Part shown: one piece after another, positions 1 through 7,596 of the stretch
Layout: the number at the start of each line of letters is the position of its first letter
Position numbering within the stretch: position 1 is the first letter of the stretch
From: JALHVH01 sp964585685
Lineage (GTDB): Bacteria > Acidobacteriota > Aminicenantia > Aminicenantales > Saccharicenantaceae
DNA length: 64,000 nt
Assembly: GCA_964585685.1 (NCBI GenBank)
Contig: CAZPEP010000026.1
Location: forward strand, 1-64,000
Reading direction: 5' to 3'
The notes under the pieces: generated by a model
Told to the model about the DNA's origin: nothing
The model's input: the letters and a program-made list of their open reading frames with translations, nothing else
Databases searched by the model: none
Translations under genes and position numbers: made by a program

Positions 1-2
1 GG

Positions 3-131
3 CAGATCGAGGAGTGGGAGCACACCTACAACTACATCCGCCCCCACGAAACACTGGACTATCTGACCCCTAACGAATATTATCGCCGATGGAAGAAAAT
101 CCAAAAGTCCCAAGTGTCACTAATGTTATGA
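3..131 (+). mobile_element. C-terminal fragment of an integrase-type transposase
   Basis: The reading frame is open from the left edge to a TGA at 129-131. It encodes about 42 residues ending an integrase core domain: the stretch YNYIRPHETLDYLTPNEYY is the usual tail of IS3/IS481-like DDE transposases, where a Y-N-x-x-R-P-H motif precedes the helix after the catalytic Glu. The start and the catalytic residues lie outside the window, so completeness cannot be judged. The next gene's promoter and possible start lie just beyond its stop, so the element probably inserted directly upstream of the hydrolase. The IS family is inferred from this short tail only. Confidence 0.7.
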
Positions 132-145
132 CCCCATTCAAACGG

Positions 146-174
146 TTGACAACCGGCGCCGTCGGGAGTAAACA
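146..174 (+). promoter_or_regulatory. Putative sigma-70 promoter for the alpha/beta hydrolase
   Basis: A perfect -35 box TTGACA (146-151) is followed after 17 bp by the weak -10 TAAACA (169-174). The predicted transcription start is near 181, next to a TTG codon at 182 in frame with the hydrolase. The -35 is strong and the -10 poor. Confidence 0.35.
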
Positions 175-181
175 ATTGGTC

Positions 182-1588
182 TTGTCGAAGGGAGAAGAGA
201 CCATAAAGAACGCGTTTCTGACCGCGCTGGCGGCCGTTTTGGTTTTGGGCCTGTGGTGCCCTTCGGGACAAACGGCCGGGACGGCGCCCGAGCCCGACGA
301 GCTCGTCGGGAAGGCCCGGGACTTCCTCGAACGCCTGGACAAGGGCGATTTCGCGGGCGCGGCGCGGAATTTCGATGCGACCATGACAAAGGTCTCGGGA
401 CCGGAGAAACTTGCGGAGTTCTGGAAGGAGGTCCCGGCCCGAATGGGCGCGTTCCGGCGACAGACGGACGTCCGGCGCGAGAAGCTCGACCCCTACGATA
501 TCGTCCTCGTGACCTGCGAATTCGAGAAGGTCACTCTGGACGCCAGGGTCGTCTTCGACAAGGAAGGCCGGATCGCCGGCTTCCATTTCGTCCCTTCGCT
601 CCCCCCGGCTGATTACGAGCCCCCCGCCTACGCAGATCCGGCCCGCTTCGAGGAGATCGAAGTCACGGTCGGAAGCCCGGGCTGGCCCCTTCCAGCGACC
701 CTGACCCTCCCCAAGGGCGGAGGCCACTTCCCCACCCTCGTCCTCGTCCACGGCTCAGGGCCGAACGATAAGGATGAGACTATTGGGCCCAATAAGCCTT
801 TCAAGGATATTGCCTGGGGGCTGGCCGCGAAGGGGGTCGCCGTTCTGCGCTACGAGAAAAGGACCCGGGTCTTTGGCCCGAAGCTCGTCGCGGAACCCGA
901 ACTAGCGTCCTCCTTCACGGTCAAGGAAGAAACGATCGACGACGCTCTGGCCGCGGTCTTGTTCCTCAAGAAAGCGGACCGCGTCGATCCGGAACGGATC
1001 TTCGTCCTGGGGCACAGCCTCGGCGGCATGCTCGTCCCTAGGATCGCCGTGGCCGGAAAGGGCCTGGGGATCGCTGGATACGTCGTCATGGCCGGCCTGA
1101 CCCGGCCGCTCGAGGACACCATCGTGCGGCAGATGACGTACCTCTTCGGGCTCGACGGCTCCCTTTCCGCGGACGACCGCTCGAAGCTCGAGGAGCTCAA
1201 GGCCCAGGTCGCAAACATCAAGGCCTTCACGGACAAGGATGCCGCGTCGGGGAAAAGGGTCCTCAACGCCCCGGCGAGCTATTGGCTTGATATGAGGGGT
1301 TATGACCCTCCCGCCGTTGCCGCGACACTCGATGTCCGCATGCTGATCCTTCAGGGAACCCGCGACTATCAGGTTACGACGGACGACTTCGAGAACTGGA
1401 AAGAGGCGTTGGGAGGGAAACCCGGCATTGATTTCAAGCTCTATCCGAAGCTCAATCACCTGTTCATCGAAGGTCTGGGCCTTCCGACCCCGGACGAATA
1501 CACGCGGGTCCACGGCAACGTCGCTCCTTATGTCATAGACGACCTCGCCGCGTTCATCGGATCGCCCGGCTCGGGCGCCTCGCGCTAG
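182..1588 (+). CDS. Exported alpha/beta hydrolase with N-terminal DUF3887-like domain
   Basis: Serine hydrolase of the dienelactone hydrolase/prolyl-oligopeptidase-like fold. After a hydrophobic signal segment (about residues 10-30, ALAAVLVLGLW) comes a DUF3887-like NTF2-type domain (about residues 40-140). The catalytic domain has VLVHGSGPNDKDE, the nucleophile elbow GHSLGG, an acid in LQGTRDYQ and the His in LNHLFIEG, so the triad looks complete. The start is uncertain. ATGs at 89 and 128 are in frame but lie inside the transposase tail; TTG 182 sits at the predicted transcription start and gives a sensible signal peptide (468 aa). Substrate unknown; these proteins are usually extracytoplasmic esterases or peptidases. 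Its stop overlaps the convergent rlmI stop. Confidence 0.85.
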   Translation: MSKGEETIKNAFLTALAAVLVLGLWCPSGQTAGTAPEPDELVGKARDFLERLDKGDFAGAARNFDATMTKVSGPEKLAEFWKEVPARMGAFRRQTDVRREKLDPYDIVLVTCEFEKVTLDARVVFDKEGRIAGFHFVPSLPPADYEPPAYADPARFEEIEVTVGSPGWPLPATLTLPKGGGHFPTLVLVHGSGPNDKDETIGPNKPFKDIAWGLAAKGVAVLRYEKRTRVFGPKLVAEPELASSFTVKEETIDDALAAVLFLKKADRVDPERIFVLGHSLGGMLVPRIAVAGKGLGIAGYVVMAGLTRPLEDTIVRQMTYLFGLDGSLSADDRSKLEELKAQVANIKAFTDKDAASGKRVLNAPASYWLDMRGYDPPAVAATLDVRMLILQGTRDYQVTTDDFENWKEALGGKPGIDFKLYPKLNHLFIEGLGLPTPDEYTRVHGNVAPYVIDDLAAFIGSPGSGASR

Positions 1589-2766
1589 TCAATATACAAA
1601 AGGAACCCTTTCAAGTATTCGGTCTCGGGGTGAAAGACGTTGACCGGGTGGTCGGGGGCCTGGATGTGGCGCCCAAGGATGCGGACGCCGCGCGACGCCT
1701 CGGCGGCGGCCTGGAAGACGACCTGCTGGAAGAGGCCCTCGTCCACGAAATGGGAGCACGAAAACGTCAGCAGGAGCGTCCCCGGCGGCGCCTTCTTGAT
1801 GGCGATGCGGTTGATGTCCTTGTAGCCGCGGCAGGCCTGCCGGACGTCGGTCTTCCTCTTGGCGAAGGCCGGGGGGTCGAGGATGACGAGGTCATACCCT
1901 CCCGCTGGACCGCGCAGGAATTCGAAGACATCGGCTTCGATGAAGCCGTTCCCTTCGATCGGAAGGCTGTTCTGAAAGAAGTTGCGCTTCGCGGCCTCCA
2001 GGGCGCCCGCCGAAGAATCCACCGAGTCCACCCGGACGGCTCCCCCGCGGAGGGCGTGAACCGAGAAGCCACCGGTGTAGGCGAAGCAGTTCAAGACGCT
2101 CCGGCCCCGGGCGAGGGTCCCGACGAGCTTTCGCATCTCTCTTTGGTCGAGGTAGAGACCGGTCTTTTGGGACCGGACGACGTCGACGAGGAACTCGAGG
2201 CCGTCCTCGCGGACAAGGACCATGTCCCGTTCCTCTCCGTGGAGGAATCCCTCGTGGTCCCCGAGGCCCTCCTCGCGCCGTGATGGAAGGTTGGACTTTT
2301 CGTAGACCGTTTCGGGGGCGAGCTCCCGGACGAGCGTGCCGAGGACGAGGTCCTTGAGCTTCTCCATGCCGAGCGTAGCGACCTGGATGACGAGGACCGA
2401 ATCGTACCGGTCCACGACGAGGCCCGGAATCCCGTCCCCCTCGGCGTTAACCAGTCGGTAGGAGTTGGTCTTTTCACCCTCTCCGAAGAGGTCCTGCCTC
2501 AGGGCGATGGCCTTCAGGATGTTTTTTTCGAGGGCTGCAAACGGGTCTCCCGGACCAAAGCTTACCATCCGGCCCAGGATCGAACAGCTCCTGTTGACGT
2601 AGGCGTGTCCCAGGAGCTCCCCGCCGTCGCTGAGGACGGGGGCGATGCCGCCGTCGGCGAGGTCGGGGGGAAGGCTCGCGACCGCGCCCGAGAAGATCCA
2701 ATGGTGGCGGTTCCGGACGGCTTTGTCCTTTCCCGGCCTAAGGACGATCCTTTTGGCGTTGCTCAT
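1585..2766 (-). CDS. rlmI: 23S rRNA (cytosine) methyltransferase, RlmI family
   Basis: A 393-aa class I SAM-dependent RNA methyltransferase. The N-terminal PUA-type domain (about residues 1-80, with the HHWIFSGAV motif) binds RNA. The Rossmann domain carries VLNCFAYTGGFSVHAL for SAM binding and the DPPAF catalytic loop (ILDPPAFAK). E. coli RlmI makes m5C1962 in 23S rRNA. Start ATG 2766 follows an AAGGAG Shine-Dalgarno, and its A overlaps the mutT stop (TAATG), so the two genes are translationally coupled. Length and motifs are normal for the family. The closest alternative is another RlmI/RlmK-type m5C enzyme. Confidence 0.9.
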   Translation of the reverse strand: MSNAKRIVLRPGKDKAVRNRHHWIFSGAVASLPPDLADGGIAPVLSDGGELLGHAYVNRSCSILGRMVSFGPGDPFAALEKNILKAIALRQDLFGEGEKTNSYRLVNAEGDGIPGLVVDRYDSVLVIQVATLGMEKLKDLVLGTLVRELAPETVYEKSNLPSRREEGLGDHEGFLHGEERDMVLVREDGLEFLVDVVRSQKTGLYLDQREMRKLVGTLARGRSVLNCFAYTGGFSVHALRGGAVRVDSVDSSAGALEAAKRNFFQNSLPIEGNGFIEADVFEFLRGPAGGYDLVILDPPAFAKRKTDVRQACRGYKDINRIAIKKAPPGTLLLTFSCSHFVDEGLFQQVVFQAAAEASRGVRILGRHIQAPDHPVNVFHPETEYLKGFLLYID

Positions 2767-3194
2767 TAAGGCTCCTTATCCCGCGGGAAAACGGATGCGA
2801 CGACACGGCGGTCCGGGTCCGTGAGGTCGTACCTTCCCAACTCCCCGGGTTCAACCCAGCGGACTTCGTCGTGGTCATTGCAGACGATCTTGCCGTTTAC
2901 GATCCGTGTCCTATAGACAAGGAGCTCCATGAGGGATTCTCCGGCCCGGAACGGACAAACGCAAAGCTGCTCTCCGACGGTGACGTCGATGCCCATCTCC
3001 TCGCGCAATTCGCGCTTCAGGGATTCTTCCGGCGTTTCGCCGGGCTCGACCTTGCCGCCGGGGAATTCCCAGCGGCCCTCGCACCGATCCCCCTTTTTCC
3101 TTCTGGCGATGAGGACCCTGCCGCCCTCCTCGATAATGGCGGCGGTCACGCTTTGGCGTGAAGGCATAACGGGAGAATGCGTGTCTATGTTCAT
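2766..3194 (-). CDS. mutT: MutT-type Nudix (d)NTP pyrophosphohydrolase
   Basis: 142 aa. The Nudix box GGKVEPGETPEESLKRELRE followed by EMGI fits GX5EX7REUXEEXGU completely, and EFPGGK precedes it as in MutT/CTP-pyrophosphohydrolase proteins. The likely role is hydrolysis of oxidised nucleotides such as 8-oxo-dGTP to monophosphates. It is the first gene of a two-gene unit with rlmI (TAATG overlap). The predicted promoter upstream places the transcription start on the A of its ATG, so the transcript may be leaderless. Exact substrate cannot be read from sequence. Confidence 0.85.
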   Translation of the reverse strand: MNIDTHSPVMPSRQSVTAAIIEEGGRVLIARRKKGDRCEGRWEFPGGKVEPGETPEESLKRELREEMGIDVTVGEQLCVCPFRAGESLMELLVYRTRIVNGKIVCNDHDEVRWVEPGELGRYDLTDPDRRVVASVFPRDKEP

Positions 3195-3200
3195 GGTCTC

Positions 3201-3229
3201 ATGGTAACGGGTTTTCCGCGCGCCGACAA
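3201..3229 (-). promoter_or_regulatory. Putative leaderless promoter for mutT-rlmI
   Basis: Read on the minus strand: -35 TTGTCG (3224-3229), a 17-bp spacer, -10 TACCAT (3201-3206). Seven bases downstream is 3194, the first base of the mutT ATG. No Shine-Dalgarno precedes that ATG. Confidence 0.4.
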
Positions 3230-3282
3230 GGGCGTTCTATGGCCCGAGGCAGGCGCGCCGGGAAAAGCCCGCCGGGCATCTG

Positions 3283-3311
3283 ATGACCGGAGGTATTCGC
3301 TATGGTACAAT
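3283..3311 (+). promoter_or_regulatory. Putative leaderless promoter for glgA
   Basis: -35 ATGACC (3283-3288), 17-bp spacer, -10 TACAAT (3306-3311). The predicted start at about 3318 coincides with the first of two tandem ATGs (3318, 3321) of glgA. Confidence 0.45.
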
Positions 3312-3317
3312 CTCGGC

Positions 3318-4766
3318 ATGATGAAGATCGCATTCCTTGTCTCCGAAGCCGTCCCTTACGCCAAGACCGGTGGGCTAGCCGACGTGGCCGGCGCCCTGCC
3401 CAAGTACCTGACCCAGCGCGGCGCCGACGCCCGGCTCTTCATGCCCCTGTACCGGGAGGTCCGGAAAAAGGGGCTGCCCCTGACGAAGGTCCTGGACGGT
3501 GTCCCGATCTCCCTCGGCGGCCGCAATCTTTGTTTCTCGCTTTGGGAGCACGAGGCGGACGGGTTTAGGGCCTATTTCGTGGAGCACGACGAAGCCTTCG
3601 ACCGGGACGCCCTCTACGGCACGCCGAGCGGCGACTATCCCGATAACGGGGAACGCTTCGGCTCTTTCGCCAAGGCCGCGCTCGAGTCCATGAGACGGAT
3701 CGGTTTCGCGCCCGACATCCTCCACGGCCATGACTGGCAGAGCGCCGCAGCCCTGGCCTTCCTGAAGCACCGTTATGCGGCCGACCCGTTCTTCGGCGGC
3801 ACCAGGTCGCTTTTTACGATCCACAACCTTGCCTATCAGGGACTTTTCGATAAGGGCATCCTTGCGGCCCTGGAGCTTCCCGACACCCTGTTCAACATGA
3901 ATGACCTCGAGTTCTACGGCAAGCTGAGCTTCCTCAAGGCAGGTATCCTCTATTCCACCGCGGTCAGCACCGTGAGCCCCCGCTACGCCCGGGAGATCCA
4001 AACGCCGGAGTTCGGGTGCGGATTGGACGGCCTCCTCCGGAGCCGGGCCGGCGCCCTCCACGGTATTCTGAACGGCGTAGATTATGCCGCCTGGGACCCC
4101 GAGGCCGATCCCCTCATCCCTGCCCCATTCTCAGCCGCCGATCTCTCCGGGAAGAAGGCCTGCCGCGAAGGGCTCCTGAGGACCTTCGGCCTCACGGCCG
4201 GGCCGAACGTCCCTGTCATCGGCATGGTCTCGCGGCTCGCCGGACAAAAGGGGCTGGACATTGTTTACGAGGCCCTTCCGTCGCTCTTCGAGCTTGGCCT
4301 TCGGCTCGTCATCCTGGGAACCGGCGATGCCCGTATCCAGAGCGAACTATTGGAAGCCCAAAAGGTCTATCCCTCCCAACTCGGTCTACGGATCGCTTTC
4401 GACGACAGGGTGGCGAGGACCATTTACGCGGGCAGCGACCTCTTCCTCATCCCGTCCCGCTACGAGCCGTGCGGTCTGACCCAGATGTACAGCCTCAGAT
4501 ACGGGACGATCCCCGTCGTCCGGGCCACGGGCGGGCTGGACGACAGCATCGAGGAGTTCGACCCCGTCGCGCGAACGGGCAACGGCTTCAAGTTCGGGGA
4601 CGCGACGCCCGCGGCTATGTTGGGCTCGATCCGGAAGGCGATGGACACGTTCCGGGACCGGTCCGCCTGGGCCGCCCTCGTCCAGACCGCCATGGCGGGC
4701 GATTTCTCCTGGGACATGGCCGCCGGCGAATATCTGAAGCTTTACGCGGCGATCCTGAAGGGCTGA
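3318..4766 (+). CDS. glgA: Glycogen synthase (GT5)
   Basis: 482 aa, a typical GlgA length. It transfers glucosyl units from ADP-glucose to the non-reducing end of alpha-1,4-glucan. The N-terminus MMKIAFLVSEAVPYAKTGGL holds the K-T-G-G-L nucleotide-sugar motif. HGHDWQSA, the TIHNLAYQG motif, a second-domain GMVSRLAGQKG segment and the C-terminal RYEPCGLTQ/YGTIPVVRATGGL signature are all present. An upstream in-frame extension exists, but homology begins at the ATG pair 3318/3321, where the predicted promoter also points. It converges on galT, the last gene of the glucan operon, and supplies the synthase missing from that operon (glgC and the branching enzyme are there). Confidence 0.93.
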   Translation: MMKIAFLVSEAVPYAKTGGLADVAGALPKYLTQRGADARLFMPLYREVRKKGLPLTKVLDGVPISLGGRNLCFSLWEHEADGFRAYFVEHDEAFDRDALYGTPSGDYPDNGERFGSFAKAALESMRRIGFAPDILHGHDWQSAAALAFLKHRYAADPFFGGTRSLFTIHNLAYQGLFDKGILAALELPDTLFNMNDLEFYGKLSFLKAGILYSTAVSTVSPRYAREIQTPEFGCGLDGLLRSRAGALHGILNGVDYAAWDPEADPLIPAPFSAADLSGKKACREGLLRTFGLTAGPNVPVIGMVSRLAGQKGLDIVYEALPSLFELGLRLVILGTGDARIQSELLEAQKVYPSQLGLRIAFDDRVARTIYAGSDLFLIPSRYEPCGLTQMYSLRYGTIPVVRATGGLDDSIEEFDPVARTGNGFKFGDATPAAMLGSIRKAMDTFRDRSAWAALVQTAMAGDFSWDMAAGEYLKLYAAILKG

Positions 4767-4854
4767 TCGGTCCGAGGGTCCTTGAGCCCGGCTCGCTCCC
4801 GCGACGGATACACCATCGCCGTCAGGCGACGACCAATGACAAGCGACGAACGAC
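4767..4854. other. Convergent gap between glgA and galT
   Basis: 88 bp of degenerate, repetitive-looking sequence built from near-copies of CGACGAA/CGACCTACGACG. There is no clear hairpin plus U-tract and no open frame of note. The reverse strand shares a GGTCAT/GTCGTC flavour with the gap at 60978-61010. Confidence 0.4.
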
Positions 4855-5880
4855 CTACGACGTTTTCCTCAGATACTCCGCCGCCGTTTCCGGGGCCACA
4901 GGGTTGATGTAAAAGCCTGTCCCCCACTCGAATCCCGCGACTTTCGTGAGGACGGGGAGAATCTCAAGGTGCCAGTGGAAGTACCCTGCGATTCCCGGCC
5001 AGGCCTTGGTCGAGACCGTCGGGTTCGGCGCCTGATGCAGGATGAGGTTGAACGGCGGGTCGGAGAGCATCGCCTTCAGCCGGCCCAAAACCGTCTTGAT
5101 CACGGCCGCCATGGAGGTGAGCTCGTCGCGCGTCGTTCCCGTGAAGAACGGGGAATGGCGGAGCGGATAGATCGCCATCTCGAACGGTGACCTCGAGGCA
5201 AAGGGGGCCAGGACCGCAAAATCTCCGTTCCGGAGGATGAGTCGCTCCCCCAGCCGGGTCTCCTCCCCGACGGTCCGGCAGAAGATGCATTCCCGGTTTG
5301 CGCGGAAGAGCCGCTCGGCGCCGTAGACCTCCTCCTTGACTCTCTTGGGGACGATCGGCGTGGCCACGATCTGCGAGTGGGGATGGCTGAGCGACGCCCC
5401 GGCCTCCTTGCCCTTGTTCTTGAAGACCTGGACGTACTGGTAATGGAAATTCTCCTCGATCGCCCCGATCCGGCTCCGGAAGACCTCGAGGACGTCGCGG
5501 ATGCGGTCCGTGTCCAGGTCGGCGAGCTCTTTGGCGTGGTCCGGGTTCTCGATGACGACTTCGTGGACGCCGACGCCGGGCATCTTTTGGAACAACCCTC
5601 CCTCCGGCTTGGGCGGCGGAGCGCCGGGGCTGAGTGCCGGGAACTTGTTGGTCACGACTCGGACCCTCCAGCCGGGTCCGTCGGGGGCCGAGCCATCCAT
5701 GCGGAGGGCGAAGACCTCGGGCGGGGTCTTGGATTCATTCCCCTCGCAGAACGGACAAAACGCTGCGGCCTCCTCTTTCGAAACGGCCCCGGCCGGCCGG
5801 AAGTCGTCGGGCCTCTTGCTCCGCTCCGAAGCGATGATCACCCACCGGCCGGTCACCAAGTCTTTCCTCAGCTCCGACAT
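4855..5880 (-). CDS. galT: Galactose-1-phosphate uridylyltransferase family protein
   Basis: 341 aa HIT-superfamily nucleotidyltransferase. The zinc CxxC pair FCPFC, a second CIFC, the N-terminal RWVIIASERSKRPDDF segment, the SHPHSQ motif and the HWHLEILP motif are all present, so the active site looks intact. GalT proteins exchange UMP between UDP-glucose and galactose-1-phosphate via a His adduct. This is the last gene of the glycogen operon, 4 nt after the response regulator. No galK or galE is nearby, so a related activity on ADP-glucose (as in GalT-fold ADP-glucose phosphorylase) is a reasonable alternative. That alternative is inference from context. Confidence 0.88.
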   Translation of the reverse strand: MSELRKDLVTGRWVIIASERSKRPDDFRPAGAVSKEEAAAFCPFCEGNESKTPPEVFALRMDGSAPDGPGWRVRVVTNKFPALSPGAPPPKPEGGLFQKMPGVGVHEVVIENPDHAKELADLDTDRIRDVLEVFRSRIGAIEENFHYQYVQVFKNKGKEAGASLSHPHSQIVATPIVPKRVKEEVYGAERLFRANRECIFCRTVGEETRLGERLILRNGDFAVLAPFASRSPFEMAIYPLRHSPFFTGTTRDELTSMAAVIKTVLGRLKAMLSDPPFNLILHQAPNPTVSTKAWPGIAGYFHWHLEILPVLTKVAGFEWGTGFYINPVAPETAAEYLRKTS

Positions 5881-5884
5881 ATCT

Positions 5885-6238
5885 TCAAGCCTTGACCAGG
5901 TCCCGGATCCTTGCCTTGAGCTCGTCGAGGGACGAGGACTTGACGACGTAGGCGTCGGCCGCCCACGTCATAAAGTCCTCTTTATAGCTCTGGTAGGCCG
6001 TGTTGATAATGAGCGGGATGTCCTTCCGCATCCCCATGATCCTGGAAATGAGCTCGACGCCGTCCTTCCCCGGCATCCGGATGTCGGTGATGATCAGGTC
6101 GAAGGCCCCGTTCTTTAGGGCCTCGAGGGCGGAATCTGCGTCATGGACGGACGTTACCGCGTATCCCTCGGCCCCGAGCTCTTCCTCATACAGGAGGCAG
6201 AGCGGCTTTTCGTCCTCGACCAAAAGGATCTTTTTCAT
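5885..6238 (-). CDS. Single-domain response regulator (CheY-like)
   Basis: 117 aa, receiver domain only. The acidic pair is in LLVEDEK, the phospho-acceptor Asp in DLIITDIRMPGKDG, the switch Thr in IINTAYQ and the conserved Lys in YVVKSSS. There is no DNA-binding or enzymatic output domain. Start ATG 6238 follows AAGGAGG and overlaps the end of the kinase gene by 4 nt, so the two are coupled. It must act by protein contact or feed another phosphorelay. Its place between glgC/kinase and galT suggests control of glucan storage, but no direct target is visible. Confidence 0.9.
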   Translation of the reverse strand: MKKILLVEDEKPLCLLYEEELGAEGYAVTSVHDADSALEALKNGAFDLIITDIRMPGKDGVELISRIMGMRKDIPLIINTAYQSYKEDFMTWAADAYVVKSSSLDELKARIRDLVKA

Positions 6239-7596
6239 CGTGGTCCCTCCTTTTCCTTTGTTCGGAACAGAAGGCGGAACGTCGTCCCCCGCCCTTTCCG
6301 GCTCTCGACCTCGATCTTGCCCCCGCAGGAATCCATCACCCGTTTGACGAATGGGAGCCCGAGGCCCATCCCTTTTTCCTTCGTCGTGAAGAACGGTGTG
6401 AAGAGGCGTGCCCGGTCGGCCTGGGAGATGCCCGTTCCCGTGTCCCGGATGCTGAGGATGAACCAGTGGTCGTTCTTCGGGTACGCCGATACGGCGAGGG
6501 CTCCTCCCTCCGGGGTGGCCTCCACCGCGTTCTCCAAAAGGTTCCGGAAGACTTCCCCGACGGAGGACGCATCGCAGACGACGTAGGCCGGGCACGGGGC
6601 GATCTTGACATGCAGGCGGAACTTCGCCAGCTTGGTCTTGAGCTCCGGGCTTTCGAGGACGGACTCGAGGACGGGGCCGATATCGAACGCGACGGGCTCC
6701 TTGAGGCTGACCTTGAGGAAACGGGCGATCTGGTAGACGACGTTCTCCAGCCGGCGGGTCTCATCGCGGATGATCCGGAGATCCCGCTGGCGCCGCTCCT
6801 CGTCTAGGCCGGGCTGGAGGAGCTGTTCCGTGAAACCGCCGATGGTCGCGATCGGGTTCCGGACCTGATGGGTGACGAAGACCGCCATCTCGCCGAGGGC
6901 TGCCATCTTCTCCATTTCGACGAGTTTTCTGTGGAGCGAAGCGGAATAAATGTGGTTCGCGGCGATCAGACCGCAGATGCCCGCCAGCTTGATGTCTGGG
7001 GCGGCGATGGGCGCTTTCGTGATAGCGTTGTCCAGGACGATCTCCCCCAGGACCTCGTCGCGGGCCAGAAGTGGGATACAGACGAATTCGTCCACGCCGA
7101 TGAGACCGAGGAACCGCGGGTCGATCCGGGGTTCGTTCCGGGCGTCGCGGACGAAGAGGATCTCCTTGTCCCGTTCGGCCAGCCCGGGGATGCCCGGGAC
7201 CTCCTCGTCGAGGGGGAAGCGCAGGCGCTGGATCCTCTTGGTCAGCGTGTCCTTGTTCTTCGAGACCAGCGAACGGTTGTATTCGATGACCTCGATGTAG
7301 CCGATCCCCGGGGTGGACAGGACCTCCCAGATGGACCGGGCCTCTTCGTCGGAGCCCGGGCCGAGCCACATCTCTCCGCGTAGGCTGTCGCCGTCCTTGA
7401 GGAACAGCATGGCCCTGTTGAACCCCACGCCGGCGCCCGAGGTCAGGGCGGTCAGAATGACGATAAGGTTGTCCGACAGGGAGAAGGGCTGGAAGAGGCT
7501 CTGAGAGATGATCGATAACAGGGCGAGCTCCCGGCTCCCCTGCTTCTGGGATTCGGGGAAATAAAAGGAGTGGCGCTCGATCACGCGGGGTTCCAT
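6235..7596 (-). CDS. Sensor histidine kinase with GAF-like domain
   Basis: 453 aa, no membrane segments, so cytoplasmic. An N-terminal GAF-like sensor (about residues 20-215, VGFNRAMLFL and later CIPLLARDEVLGEIVLDN) is followed by a dimerisation helix with the phospho-acceptor in VTHQVRNPIATIGGF (Gln replaces the usual Glu after His). The HATPase domain has the N-box LLENAVEA, G1 DTGTGIS, F-box FTPFFTTK and G2 GMGLGLPF. It starts inside the end of glgC (16-nt overlap) and ends over the regulator start, so it is cotranslated with both. The GAF ligand is unknown. Confidence 0.9.
   Translation of the reverse strand: MEPRVIERHSFYFPESQKQGSRELALLSIISQSLFQPFSLSDNLIVILTALTSGAGVGFNRAMLFLKDGDSLRGEMWLGPGSDEEARSIWEVLSTPGIGYIEVIEYNRSLVSKNKDTLTKRIQRLRFPLDEEVPGIPGLAERDKEILFVRDARNEPRIDPRFLGLIGVDEFVCIPLLARDEVLGEIVLDNAITKAPIAAPDIKLAGICGLIAANHIYSASLHRKLVEMEKMAALGEMAVFVTHQVRNPIATIGGFTEQLLQPGLDEERRQRDLRIIRDETRRLENVVYQIARFLKVSLKEPVAFDIGPVLESVLESPELKTKLAKFRLHVKIAPCPAYVVCDASSVGEVFRNLLENAVEATPEGGALAVSAYPKNDHWFILSIRDTGTGISQADRARLFTPFFTTKEKGMGLGLPFVKRVMDSCGGKIEVESRKGRGTTFRLLFRTKEKEGPR

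Noticed and set aside
4767..4854. Degenerate CGACGAA-type repeats as a CRISPR or tandem array
   Set aside because: Units are irregular in length and spacing and the stretch is only about 40 bp.
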